Assembly (NCBI GenBank): GCA_035295665.1
Contig: DATGIQ010000385.1
Span: 1-31,566, forward strand
Direction of reading: 5' to 3'
DNA length: 31,566 nt
Source: DATGIQ01 sp035295665
GTDB taxonomy: Bacteria; Planctomycetota; Planctomycetia; Gemmatales; Gemmataceae
Of the stretch, positions 24,175 through 31,566 are shown piece by piece (position 1 is the first letter of the stretch; the number at the start of each line of letters is the position of its first letter). The notes beneath the pieces were generated by a model. That model was given only the letters and a program-made list of their open reading frames with translations. It searched no databases and was not told where the DNA came from. Both the position numbers and the translations under genes were made by a program.

Positions 24175-25971
24175 GTGGATTTGACCAACCCGGATGCGTT
24201 GCTGTACCTCGGCGGGCTTCAGATGTCTCAGGGACATTTTGCGGAGGCCGCCGCCACCTTCCAACAACTGTTGCAGCTCCGACCGGCTTTTGTCGAACTC
24301 TACAACGACCTCGGTGTGGCGTTCGCTCAGCAGGGGAAAAGAGAAGAAGCCGCCGCATCTTTTCAGCGAGCGCTGGCGCTCAAATCGGATTATCCCGAAG
24401 CGCATAACAACCTCGGGATTGTGCTGGCTCAGCAAGGGCAATGGGATCAGGCAATCATCCATTACTCGGAAGCGCTGCGACTTCGGCCGGATTATGCGGA
24501 AGCGCACAACAACCTGGGAATTGCACGCGCCCGGCAGGGTCAACTGGATGAGGCAATCACCCATTACGGCGAGGCCCTCCGATTGCGGCCTGAATATGCG
24601 GAAGCGCACAACAACCTTGGACTTGCGCTCGTCGAACAGGGTAACGGGGACGCTGCGCTAGCCAGTTATGAGCAGGCTCTGCGACTCCAGCCAAACTATG
24701 CCGAGGCCCATTACAATCGTGGCTTGGTCCTGGCCAAGATGGAGAAGCTGGACGAGGCCATCGCCTCCTACCATGAGGCGCTGCGTCTTCGGCCCGATTA
24801 TGCCGAAGCGTACAACAATCTCGGCGTGGCACTGGGGAACAAGGGGCAGCTCGAAGAGTCGGTGGCATGCCTGCGAGAGGCCCTACGGCTCAAACCCGAT
24901 TATGCCGAAGCTTGCTACAACGCCGGACTGGTGCTGGTTAGCTCGGGATCTTTGCGGGTCCAGGAGCAAAAGCTGAAGGAGGCCATCGCCTGTTATCAGC
25001 AAGCCCTGCGGATTAAGCCTGACTACGCCTTGGCGCACAAGGATCTGGCAATGGCCTGGCTTCGGCTCGGCGATTTTGAGCAGGGCTGGCCGGAATATGA
25101 ATGGCGGTGGCAGTGCCCGGATGTTCCGAACCCCACTTTCGCCCACCCGCGCTGGGACGGCACACCCCTGGCCGGCCGCACGATCTTGCTGCACGCCGAA
25201 CAGGGCCTGGGGGATACGCTCCAGTTCATCCGCTACGCCCCGCTGGTGCAGCAGACCGGCGGCAAGGTGCTGGCGATATGCCAGCCGTCGCTGTTTCATC
25301 TCCTGAGCCGTTCTCCCGGGATTGACGATCTGCTAACGACGGGATCGCGGTTGCCGGATTTTGATGTCCAGGCCCCGCTCTTGAGCTTGCCCGGAATCTT
25401 CCGGACCACCTTGGCGACGATTCCCGCACAGGTTCCCTATCTCTTTGCCGACCCGCAATTGCGCGACCAATGGCAGATGGAAATGAATCGACGGCCGGGT
25501 TTCAAGATCGGGATTGCCTGGCAGGGCAACCCTGCTCACGTGCAGGATCGGCGACGGTCCCTGCCGCTGGCCGGCTTTGAACCGCTCACCCGGTTGGAGA
25601 GGGGTGAGCTCTACAGTCTTCAGGTCGGGCCGGGTGTCGATCAGCTTGCACACGTTGGCTTCCCCGTGATCGACCTGGGGAGCCGATTCAATCCCGCATG
25701 CTTCCAGGATGCCGCCGCGGCAATCCTGGCCCTCGACTTGGTCATCACGGTGGATAGTGCCATCGCTCATCTGGCGGGGGGCATGGGCATTCCGGTATGG
25801 GTGCTCCTGCCCTATGTGCCGGATTGGCGTTGGCTGCTGGAGCGCGAGGACAGCCCCTGGTATCCTACCATGCGGCTATTTCGCCAGGCAGAGCGAGAGG
25901 ATTGGGATGGGGTTATCCACCGGGTCGTCGATGCTGTGATCGAACAGATAGCAGGTACAGCCTTGATTTAG
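24175..25971 (+). CDS. TPR protein with GT9-like glycosyltransferase C-terminal domain
   Basis: From GTG 24175 the product is 598 aa. Residues about 4-310 hold nine TPR units of 34 residues (AEAHNNLGIA....G..DEAI.HY.EALRLRPDY); the eighth has a seven-residue insertion. The C-terminal half resembles heptosyltransferase-like GT-B domains: LLHAEQGLGDTLQFIRYAPL, KIGIAWQGNPAHVQDRRRS, and ALDLVITVDSAIAHLAGGMG with WVLLPYVPDWRWLLE. Such TPR-glycosyltransferase fusions are common in planctomycetes and probably glycosylate proteins or envelope sugars, with the TPR part binding the acceptor. The native start is probably ATG 24086, 14 bases after the histidine kinase stop, interrupted by a frameshift. 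The stop codon lies inside a strong inverted repeat. Confidence 0.82.
   Translation: MDLTNPDALLYLGGLQMSQGHFAEAAATFQQLLQLRPAFVELYNDLGVAFAQQGKREEAAASFQRALALKSDYPEAHNNLGIVLAQQGQWDQAIIHYSEALRLRPDYAEAHNNLGIARARQGQLDEAITHYGEALRLRPEYAEAHNNLGLALVEQGNGDAALASYEQALRLQPNYAEAHYNRGLVLAKMEKLDEAIASYHEALRLRPDYAEAYNNLGVALGNKGQLEESVACLREALRLKPDYAEACYNAGLVLVSSGSLRVQEQKLKEAIACYQQALRIKPDYALAHKDLAMAWLRLGDFEQGWPEYEWRWQCPDVPNPTFAHPRWDGTPLAGRTILLHAEQGLGDTLQFIRYAPLVQQTGGKVLAICQPSLFHLLSRSPGIDDLLTTGSRLPDFDVQAPLLSLPGIFRTTLATIPAQVPYLFADPQLRDQWQMEMNRRPGFKIGIAWQGNPAHVQDRRRSLPLAGFEPLTRLERGELYSLQVGPGVDQLAHVGFPVIDLGSRFNPACFQDAAAAILALDLVITVDSAIAHLAGGMGIPVWVLLPYVPDWRWLLEREDSPWYPTMRLFRQAEREDWDGVIHRVVDAVIEQIAGTALI
24376..25020 (+). 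repeat. 102-base tandem repeats encoding TPR units
   Basis: Successive 102-base copies share near-identical sub-blocks such as CGGATTATGCGGAAGCG and CACAACAACCTGG. They code for the central TPR units and are similar enough at DNA level to allow slippage or recombination. Confidence 0.7.
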
Positions 25972-26024
25972 CGGCGGTTCGCAGAACCCACGGGTTACAC
26001 GCGGTTCTGCGAACCGCCGCTAAA
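25967..26024. terminator. 22-bp perfect inverted repeat between convergent genes
   Basis: The left arm (25967-25988, beginning TTTAGCGGCGG) and right arm (26003-26024) are exact reverse complements over 22 bases around a 14-base loop. The TPR gene's TAG stop (25969-25971) lies in the left arm; the convergent lipoprotein gene ends 17 bases after the right arm. It could terminate both transcripts, though no T-tract follows on either strand. It could equally be a dispersed palindromic element. Confidence 0.6.
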
Positions 26025-26040
26025 CGAATGGGCATCCCGT

Positions 26041-26469
26041 TCAGGGAGACGCCAATTCGAAGTCCGCTTTGTCCGAGCCGCCCGAGGGGACGTCAAAGGT
26101 CAACTCCGTTTTCGAGTTGTACCGGCTGGGGACTTTATCCGCCAAGGGCGGGCCGCCACGCCTAGGGCGCGTGTCCCGGTCACCCACTTGTGCTTCCAGG
26201 GCGGTGATCATCACTTGGTGAGTGCCAACCAAGGCTCCATTTTTTCCGGAACTGGTTTTTAGCGAGTACTCGCCGTTCTCATTGGTCTTGCCGGCCGAGC
26301 CTTCCCCTGCCTCGATGGAACCCGGCTTCCCGATAGGTGAGAACATGACGGTAGCCTGAGCCAATGGCTTGCCATTCAACATCACTTTGCCCGACACAGG
26401 GGCAAGCTTGTTCGACGCACAGCCGATGATCAACACGGCAGCAAAGCCAAGCACGACACGGAACCGCAT
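26041..26469 (-). CDS. Small lipoprotein with Ig-like/carboxypeptidase regulatory-type fold
   Basis: The 142-aa product begins with a lipoprotein signal: MRFRVVLGFAAVLIIGCASN, lipobox IIGC with the acylated cysteine at about residue 17. The mature part reads like the beta-sandwich domain common in planctomycete lipoproteins: VSGKVMLNGKPLAQATVMFS, GKTNENGEYSLKT, GTHQVMITA and a final TFDVPSGGSDKADFEL. ATG 26469 has GGAG eight bases upstream; the longer open frame upstream has no lipobox context and is not used. It directly follows the DUF1559 gene on the same strand (46-base gap), a frequent pairing in this phylum. Role is unknown; it is probably surface anchored. Confidence 0.85.
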   Translation of the reverse strand: MRFRVVLGFAAVLIIGCASNKLAPVSGKVMLNGKPLAQATVMFSPIGKPGSIEAGEGSAGKTNENGEYSLKTSSGKNGALVGTHQVMITALEAQVGDRDTRPRRGGPPLADKVPSRYNSKTELTFDVPSGGSDKADFELASP

Positions 26470-26515
26470 GAGGAAGTCTCCTAACCATTGCAGGTCGCCG
26501 ATTTCTGTCGCTCGT

Positions 26516-27517
26516 TCAAAAGTCGGGAACAGCTTCACCACCGGCAATGGTGGATAGATCCATGAAGACGGTCAAATTGATATCGGTGGTGAGATTGCGG
26601 ACGGAGCCGTCGCCAAAGAGCCAATTGATCCCCCCGGCGTGCAAGCTGCCCCAACCGTACTTGCAATAGTTGGCATCGATTTGGCTGGCGCAGAGATCAT
26701 AATCGGGCTGCAAATACGCATTGGTGATTCCCGGATAGGATGCCCCCATGGAATAGAGATTAAAGGTATCCGCCCAGAAGGGGCCGCGCGTGAAATGCGT
26801 TTTGGTGTGCCGCTCGCCCACGAAGATCGTGTTGGATAGGCCGTCCGTGACGCTGGCAATCTTATCCGGTTTCAATCCGGACGAGCCGTCGCCGTGGAAG
26901 GCTCCCCTGCCCCCCGGATGGGCCGCTTTGGCGTCTTGTACCTCGTTATAAAACCCCGCGTAGCACTCCGTGCTGGTACTGCTCCCCGGGCCGACGCCGA
27001 TTCCGGACATGGCCTTGTAAGACCCGGCCATGTACAGAATGGGAGGAGTCGGTTGCGAGCTTCCATCGGGAGCAATCGTCTCCGGAGCATAGATCTGGTT
27101 GGCGCGGATGTCCGTAGGGCAGGTGAAAACGGGGAGGTACGTCTTGCAGAAGTTCTGGTTCTTCGGATCCTGATTGGCAGTAGGATTGTCGAGGTAGCCT
27201 TGGAAAAGATTGCCCTGTTCGAGGTAGGGGAGAAGAGCCAGGGTCCAGCCGGAGTAATACTGGTATTTGCCGGAGGCATCTTTCAATTCAATATGGCCGG
27301 AGGGGAAGAGTGCATTGGTGTCGTGGTAGTTGTGAATGGCCAAGCCGATCTGCTTGAGGTTATTGGCGCAGCGGATGCGGTTGGCGGCCTCGCGAACCTT
27401 TTGCACGGCCGGCAGCAGCAATCCGATCAAGACCGCGATGATGGCGATGACCACCAGCAGCTCGATCAAGGTGAACGCTGCACGCTGGCCAGCCCTCCGA
27501 ACAAGCGAGCATACCAT
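26516..27517 (-). CDS. DUF1559 family pilin-like protein
   Basis: The 333-aa product has the type IV pilin-like N-terminus AFTLIELLVVIAIIAVLIG (prepilin-type cleavage and methylation motif) followed by LLPAVQKVREAANRIRCANN, the hallmark of planctomycete DUF1559 proteins. The middle has LKQIGLAIHNYHD and GWTLALLPYLEQ. The C-terminus has HAGGINWLFGDGSVR, the family's H-x-G...DGSV signature. These proteins form very large paralogous families in Gemmataceae and are thought to be exported by a pseudopilin pathway; function is not established. AGGA eight bases before ATG 27517 supports the start. The lipoprotein gene follows. Confidence 0.95.
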   Translation of the reverse strand: MVCSLVRRAGQRAAFTLIELLVVIAIIAVLIGLLLPAVQKVREAANRIRCANNLKQIGLAIHNYHDTNALFPSGHIELKDASGKYQYYSGWTLALLPYLEQGNLFQGYLDNPTANQDPKNQNFCKTYLPVFTCPTDIRANQIYAPETIAPDGSSQPTPPILYMAGSYKAMSGIGVGPGSSTSTECYAGFYNEVQDAKAAHPGGRGAFHGDGSSGLKPDKIASVTDGLSNTIFVGERHTKTHFTRGPFWADTFNLYSMGASYPGITNAYLQPDYDLCASQIDANYCKYGWGSLHAGGINWLFGDGSVRNLTTDINLTVFMDLSTIAGGEAVPDF

Positions 27518-27567
27518 AGAAAAGTCCTCGTTTGGTGAGCGAAGAATGGATAAGTCCGCACACCGCC

Positions 27568-27596
27568 AGATTAAGTCCCTCGGTGTGGGGTGTCAA
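27568..27596 (-). promoter_or_regulatory. Candidate promoter of the DUF1559-lipoprotein operon
   Basis: On the minus strand a perfect TTGACA (27591-27596) and TAATCT (27568-27573) are 17 bases apart. The start codon at 27517 is about 45 bases from the predicted transcription start. The -10 is only a partial match. The rest of the 27518-27748 gap shows no gene. Confidence 0.5.
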
Positions 27597-27748
27597 GATA
27601 ATTGGCAAAACTGCGCCGGGGCGGCTCCAGGGATCAGGAAGGATGAGGACAGTTCGAACCACAACAACCGGGTGACCTTGCGCAGGTCAGTGTGCTGCAG
27701 CGTGTATGTGGAGAGGATAATATGCTTGCTTTTGTCGCGCGCTTCCCT

Positions 27749-29101
27749 TCACGTTTGGGCCATCAGGTAAGCCTTCAACTCGCGATGGAGACGATCACAC
27801 CAGTCACGCCACTCCGCTGCCGCTTCCGGAGGAATGCCTTCTACGCCGCGTAACTGAACCGTCAAGTTCAGCCGGCCGGAGGCAGCAGCGGCTTTCTGGA
27901 AATGAACGTCCATTTGGGCCCGGTCAAATGCCAATACCGCGGCCGGCTTCCCAAAGCCCAGGAGTGGCCAAAGCCCTCGGGCCGGCGCTACGGGCCTGAC
28001 GATGCTACGCCACCTCAGGCACACTCGGACGCGACCAGGAACGCTTTCGACGGCTTCGCCGCCCGCTGCATCCAGAAAACCTCGCAACTTCACAGCCGCC
28101 ACACTCTCCGGCATCCAGGCCTCGAGGTGATAGGTGACCGTGTCTGGATCATCCGACTCCTCCCCAACGGCCGAGCATGGGACCGAGATCGGGGCCGCGG
28201 ACTCGGCTCGTTCCTGCTCGTGCCAGATCGGTTGTCCACATGCTTCTCCATAACGGCACGCCAGGTCTCGGGCGCTCTGCGGGCGATCGACCGGATCTTT
28301 CGCCAGGCATGCCTGCACCACGGTTTCCACAGCCGGCGGGATGTCGCTGGCAGTCCCCCATTGGCCGAACGGCGGGGGCGGCTGCACGGCGTGGGCCGAC
28401 AGGATGTCGCGGATCGTCGCTCCATCAAAAGGCCGATGGCCGGTCAGCAGCTCATAGAGAAGGACGCCGATGCTGTACAGGTCGCCGCGGTGGTCCACCG
28501 GATCCCCGCGGAGTACTTCGGGGCACGTATATTCCGGGGTGCCAACCACAGCGTTGGCGCGGACGCCCGTGAACTGATCCAACGGAATATACAGTCCTTC
28601 CGGGGAAGCGACGGTCAACCGCGCCAGGCCGAAGTCCAGGACCTTCACGCGCTCGGACGGTGTGTCTGCCTCGACCACCAGGATATTGGCAGGCTTGAGA
28701 TCGCGATGAATGATCCCCCGGTCGTGAGCAGCCTGGAGCACGCCGCAGAGGTGGCCAAGCAGCCGGCCGACGCGTTTGGGCTCCAGCCTGCCGTGACGCT
28801 CCAAGAGCGCGTCCGGGGGCTCCCCCTGTACGTACTCCATGACAAGACAGGGCCCCTGGGGATCGTCCATTGATGCCTCGTAGAGTTCCACCACACCGGG
28901 GTGGCGAAACTGGGACAACAGGTCGATCTCCCGTCGAATCGCTTCGCGGTAGTGTGAGGCCGTAGCATATTTTTGCTGTAGAACTTTGACGACGACCAAG
29001 CGGTCACCGTCCAGCGGGCGCGCGAGGTAGGCGCGACCCATGCCGCCCTCGCCCAGGAGACGGATCGCACGATATCGGTTCAAAAAGACGCGGCCCCACA
29101 T
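27749..29101 (-). CDS. Cytoplasmic Ser/Thr protein kinase with unassigned C-terminal domain
   Basis: The 450-aa product has a full Hanks-type kinase domain at residues about 8-275: GEGGMG at 17-22, Lys39 in VVVKVL, HRDLKPAN with Asp134, DFG with Asp156, then VGTPEYTCPEVL and GDLYSIGVLLYELLTGHRPF. No transmembrane helix is present, unlike the other two kinases in the window. Residues about 320-450 look folded (YHLEAWMPESVAAVKLRGFL, PGRVRVCLRWRS, GRLNLTVQLRGVEG) with alternating strands and helices, but I cannot name the domain. The ATG at 29101 has only a weak ribosome binding site. It lies 48 bases downstream of the transporter gene on the same strand, so they may be cotranscribed. Confidence 0.9.
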   Translation of the reverse strand: MWGRVFLNRYRAIRLLGEGGMGRAYLARPLDGDRLVVVKVLQQKYATASHYREAIRREIDLLSQFRHPGVVELYEASMDDPQGPCLVMEYVQGEPPDALLERHGRLEPKRVGRLLGHLCGVLQAAHDRGIIHRDLKPANILVVEADTPSERVKVLDFGLARLTVASPEGLYIPLDQFTGVRANAVVGTPEYTCPEVLRGDPVDHRGDLYSIGVLLYELLTGHRPFDGATIRDILSAHAVQPPPPFGQWGTASDIPPAVETVVQACLAKDPVDRPQSARDLACRYGEACGQPIWHEQERAESAAPISVPCSAVGEESDDPDTVTYHLEAWMPESVAAVKLRGFLDAAGGEAVESVPGRVRVCLRWRSIVRPVAPARGLWPLLGFGKPAAVLAFDRAQMDVHFQKAAAASGRLNLTVQLRGVEGIPPEAAAEWRDWCDRLHRELKAYLMAQT

Positions 29102-29149
29102 AGTAACGATTCTCGAGTCGGCTGCGGACAGCTTCCGTCGTATCTAAGC

Positions 29150-30148
29150 TTAGGGCGCGGTTTTCTCAGAGGGCAGCAGGGCCGAATCTTTTGCCGGAAC
29201 GGACTGCGACGCAGGTCCGGCAGTAGCTGACCCCCGCGCTCCAGAGTGACCGAGGCGGCCAGAGAATCGCGCGAGAGCGAAGTCTAGCCCACCGGCGACC
29301 ACGTGCTGCACCAGGTTGTAAAAGAGGATGGGCAGGAGGACCCGTGGGTGGTCGGCCAGGGCCATCGACGCGAGCACCAGGCCTGTACCATTGTTGTTCA
29401 TCCCCAGGCCGAACATGAGCGAGATCCGTACGTTGCCGTCCGCCCCAACCAGCCGGGCGATCAGCCACCCCGACGCAAAGGCCAGTACGCACAGACAAAT
29501 GACAGTAGCCAGGACCACTGCCAGGAAGTCCCAGTCCGGGTCGGCTATGGTCTCGGGCAGGGACAGGGACGCATTCGAGTAGTTGAGGAGCAGCAGATTG
29601 ATCGAATTGAACAGCTTCAGTACCGGCTTGGACGAGGCGATGCGGGCCTCCCCGACAGCGACATGCCCGGCCATGCCGAGTAGCGCGGGCAAGATTACGC
29701 CGATTGCCAAGAAGCCTCCCGTGCCCGACGATGCCAATGCGTGCAGGTCTTCCGAGTAATCCCCGGTCGTCAAAAAGCCGGCCGCGTGGAGCAGCACAGG
29801 TGTCGTGAGGGGGCTGAGAAGAGTCGAGAGCACAACCAGGCCCAGGCTAAGGGCCAAGTTGCCATTGGCGTTTTGCGACCAAGCGGTCGAGGAGCCGGCA
29901 ATGGGCATCGAGGCGACAAGGGCTAGGCCAACCAGGGTATTCTGAACTTCGTCGGGGTTATGCCACAGCCGCAGCGTCTGGCTCACGACCCCGATGAAAG
30001 CGATGGGGACGAACACGTTTCCGGTCAATCCCGCAGCCACGATCAGAGGATAGCGTCCCAGGTTTTTCAGCTGGCCCGTCTGAACCCCAAGCCCTGCATT
30101 GAATAACAGTGTCCTTCCAGCAGGCGTGCAAAAACTGATCCCTTCCAT
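29150..30148 (-). CDS. Bile acid:sodium symporter (BASS)-family transporter, apparently short at the N-terminus
   Basis: The 332-aa product is hydrophobic with about eight or nine membrane segments and BASS-like features: LLFNAGLGVQTGQL near the start, ALVASMPIAGSSTAWSQNANG (the conserved Pro/Ser-rich crossing region), and FGLGMNNNGTGLVLASMALA, matching the second crossing with conserved Asn and Gly. The family moves organic anions with sodium; the substrate here is unknown. The usual first membrane helix, which precedes LLFNAG, is missing: only about 13 residues lie before it. The frame stays open upstream of ATG 30148, but those codons do not resemble a membrane segment. The truncation coincides with the end of an IS66-type region, so the gene may be damaged. 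Confidence in family is moderate. Confidence 0.7.
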   Translation of the reverse strand: MEGISFCTPAGRTLLFNAGLGVQTGQLKNLGRYPLIVAAGLTGNVFVPIAFIGVVSQTLRLWHNPDEVQNTLVGLALVASMPIAGSSTAWSQNANGNLALSLGLVVLSTLLSPLTTPVLLHAAGFLTTGDYSEDLHALASSGTGGFLAIGVILPALLGMAGHVAVGEARIASSKPVLKLFNSINLLLLNYSNASLSLPETIADPDWDFLAVVLATVICLCVLAFASGWLIARLVGADGNVRISLMFGLGMNNNGTGLVLASMALADHPRVLLPILFYNLVQHVVAGGLDFALARFSGRLGHSGARGSATAGPASQSVPAKDSALLPSEKTAP

Positions 30149-30267
30149 GCCGGGCTGGGCGTTAGGCGAATGGGCGTTAAGAGAGCACTCGGTGGCGTCG
30201 CGAGTGGATCGTGAGGGCTGGCAGGGCGAGGTGGTTTCCGTCGGGGTTTGGTGGCTTGGGCAGCGGG

Positions 30268-30858
30268 TTATCGTGCCGCGGCCGCCTGAAAGTGCTTTCG
30301 CAACGACTGCAGTGGCTCGCGGGCGATGAAGCCGACGCGGTCGTTATCCAGCATCGCCGAGCACCAGGTAAGGACCTCGTCCGCAGGCAGGTCGCACTTC
30401 TTGAGTGCCGTGATGACCACGCTCAGGCACTCCTCGATGTCCTCAGTCATCAGGCCTTCGTCGCTCATCTCGACCTGATAGCTTCCTTGCTTCATCAGTT
30501 CCAGCGCGAGCTGCCTTGCCAGATGCAACTGCCCTGAATCGATCAGGCGGCTCAGGTTTCGTTTCACTTCGTGGTACGCTTCGTAGTCATAGTCGAAGTT
30601 GAGGTTGATGTCGCGCTCGCCGAAGTCCGTGGCGTCGGCGATGGCCTGACGCGTGGCAGTCACCAGTTCGTCTGCTGTGGCGGCCACCTCAAAACGAGCC
30701 GTGAGTTGTCGGAGGACGGCACGATCCGCTTGAGACAGCTCGAGCAGTACATCGACCAGTTCTGCTTTGCTGCGTTTCATAAGTGCGCGCCGCAATTCGG
30801 CGGTGGGCGCTGGTCGCTTTCCGACTGGGACTGCTTTCTTGCGCTGGCGTCGGGGCAT
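30268..30858 (-). CDS. Protein of unknown function next to the IS66 transposase
   Basis: The 196-aa product is soluble, charged and helical, with KAELVDVLLELSQADRAVLR near residue 30, NFDYDYEAYHEVKRNLSRL near 90 and MSDEGLMTEDIEECLSVVIT near 130. I do not recognise the family. ATG 30858 has AAGGGAG about nine bases upstream and is the preferred start. It lies 82 bases inside the 3' end of the transposase frame. The alternative is ATG 30780, which overlaps the transposase stop as ATGA and would give 170 aa. Both imply tight coupling with the transposase, so it may be an IS passenger. It could equally be a host gene that the IS landed beside. Confidence 0.65.
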   Translation of the reverse strand: MPRRQRKKAVPVGKRPAPTAELRRALMKRSKAELVDVLLELSQADRAVLRQLTARFEVAATADELVTATRQAIADATDFGERDINLNFDYDYEAYHEVKRNLSRLIDSGQLHLARQLALELMKQGSYQVEMSDEGLMTEDIEECLSVVITALKKCDLPADEVLTWCSAMLDNDRVGFIAREPLQSLRKHFQAAAAR

Positions 30859-31566
30859 GGCTTCGACTCCCTTGGTGCTTCAGCTCTGTCCTGCGACTCG
30901 CTCAAGACTGCCCAGTAATTCCAGGGCATCCACAGCTCCGGTCTGACCGCAACTTGCTCGACGTGCCGCTGCAACTGGGTCAAGTAGTCGAACGGGTTGG
31001 CGTCGTTCAACTGGCTGGTGTAGATCAAGCTCATGAACAGGTCGCCGACGCGGGCGCCGTTCTGCGTCTTGTAGAACAGCGCGTTCTTGCGATGCAGGAT
31101 GGCTTTCTTCAGGGCGCGTTCGGCGACGTTATTGTCCAGCGGGGCGCCTGCCTGACGCAAGAACAAGGTGAGCGGGTCCCAGTGCCGAAGCATGTAGCGG
31201 ATGGCGCCACCCAGGGCTGAATTGGGCTCGGCCAACTTCTCCTCCAGTTGTCGCGTCAGCCAAGCGTGCAGCTCCTGCATCGCGGCCTGGCTTTCTTGCT
31301 GATGAAACTGCAGACGCGCCTCGGGCGACAGGTCGCGCTCGCGAGCAACCGCATCGTTGTGGTAGATGACAGCGAGCGTCTCGAGAAGATGGCGGCACTG
31401 CTCAGGGAAGCGATCGTACACGTCTACGAATTGCCGGCGGGCGTGCGCCAGGCAATGCGCCAGGATCGTCTGCAGTTCGCCCGGCAAGTTGCGCGACAGG
31501 GCATCGCACATCTGGATCGGCGGCGGCAGCTCCTGGGCACGCAGCTTGAGCACCGCGGCCAGGTTC
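30777..31566 (-). CDS. tnpC: IS66-family transposase, C-terminal part
   Basis: The visible 262 residues carry the C-terminal half of an IS66 transposase: CLAHARRQFVDVYD (first half of the DDE core), RHWDPLTLFL, then DNNVAERALKKAILHRKNALF, the diagnostic catalytic Glu region, and GARVGDLFMSLIYTSQLNDA and the usual ending near LWMPWNYWAVL. The 5' part, including the zinc-finger region and any tnpB, lies beyond 31566. About 40 polar residues follow the usual end; this tail overlaps the start of the 30268-30858 gene and is probably a read-on rather than functional. The IS66 family moves by DDE cut-and-paste or copy-paste transposition. The frame has no internal stop, so the copy may be recent. 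Confidence 0.88.
   Translation of the reverse strand, partial: NLAAVLKLRAQELPPPIQMCDALSRNLPGELQTILAHCLAHARRQFVDVYDRFPEQCRHLLETLAVIYHNDAVARERDLSPEARLQFHQQESQAAMQELHAWLTRQLEEKLAEPNSALGGAIRYMLRHWDPLTLFLRQAGAPLDNNVAERALKKAILHRKNALFYKTQNGARVGDLFMSLIYTSQLNDANPFDYLTQLQRHVEQVAVRPELWMPWNYWAVLSESQDRAEAPRESKPCPDASARKQSQSESDQRPPPNCGAHL

Larger units (their letters stand above)
30161..31566 (-). mobile_element. IS66-type insertion sequence, partial
   Basis: An IS66-type transposase runs off the window end at 31566. The inner boundary is not certain. A possible end is near 30161, where GTTAGGCG begins with GT as IS66 ends do and GGGCGTTA occurs twice 15 bases apart. The other terminal repeat is outside the window, so the boundary cannot be tested here. 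Confidence 0.4.

Noticed and set aside
24376..25020. Tandem repeats as a possible CRISPR array
   Set aside because: The 102-base period is in frame and encodes 34-residue TPR units; there are no unique spacers or cas genes.
26470..26547. Longer start for the lipoprotein
   Set aside because: It would bury the lipobox 26 residues inside the protein and overlaps the DUF1559 3' end; ATG 26469 has a good ribosome binding site.

Overview
The window looks like chromosomal DNA from a GC-rich planctomycete, most likely of the Gemmataceae/Gemmatales. The family mix points there: an ECF sigma factor translationally coupled to a giant Ser/Thr kinase-WD40 protein, two more Hanks-type kinases, a DUF1559 pilin-like protein beside a small Ig-like lipoprotein, a secreted protein with an LExLExR-type N-terminus, and a TPR protein with a glycosyltransferase-like C-terminus. 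The assignment is by family content only; there is no rRNA or tRNA in the window.

Layout. 1-93 is the 3' end of upp (uracil phosphoribosyltransferase). A small hypothetical gene (398-826) converges on a secreted metal-site/propeller protein (937-2961, minus), with a strong hairpin between them. 3250-10400 is a signalling block: ECF sigma factor, kinase with 21 WD40 blades (ATGA overlap), a small minus-strand membrane/coiled-coil gene, and a second kinase with a multi-span membrane C-terminus. 10598-13081 encodes a SWIM/SNF2 helicase.

13082-17738 is a pyruvate (2-oxoacid):ferredoxin oxidoreductase locus. A NifJ-like chain is split into an alpha-gamma gene and a delta-beta gene. Between them sits a toxin-antitoxin pair whose ParE-like toxin is broken by one in-frame TAA. 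The locus is preceded by a long leader with several hairpins, one of which buries the ribosome binding site of a seven-codon ORF whose stop overlaps the oxidoreductase start codon. This leader is the strongest candidate here for an undescribed regulatory element.

17746-21325 (minus) carries a secreted hypothetical protein and trpB-trpA, where TrpA appears to have a HicB-like domain fused in frame at its N-terminus. 21516-25971 (plus) carries mutM, a histidine kinase whose sensor domain resembles heme-binding DUF3365/Tll0287 domains and has a CX4CH motif, and a TPR/glycosyltransferase-like gene with a likely frameshift near its start. A 22-bp perfect inverted repeat covers that gene's stop codon.

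26041-30148 (minus) carries a lipoprotein, a DUF1559 protein, a cytoplasmic Ser/Thr kinase and an apparently N-terminally shortened bile acid:sodium symporter-family transporter. The window ends in an IS66-type transposase (5' end outside the window) that overlaps a gene of unknown function and lies just upstream of the shortened transporter.

All calls come from reading the sequence and from remembered family motifs. No database search, structure prediction or RNA folding program was run.
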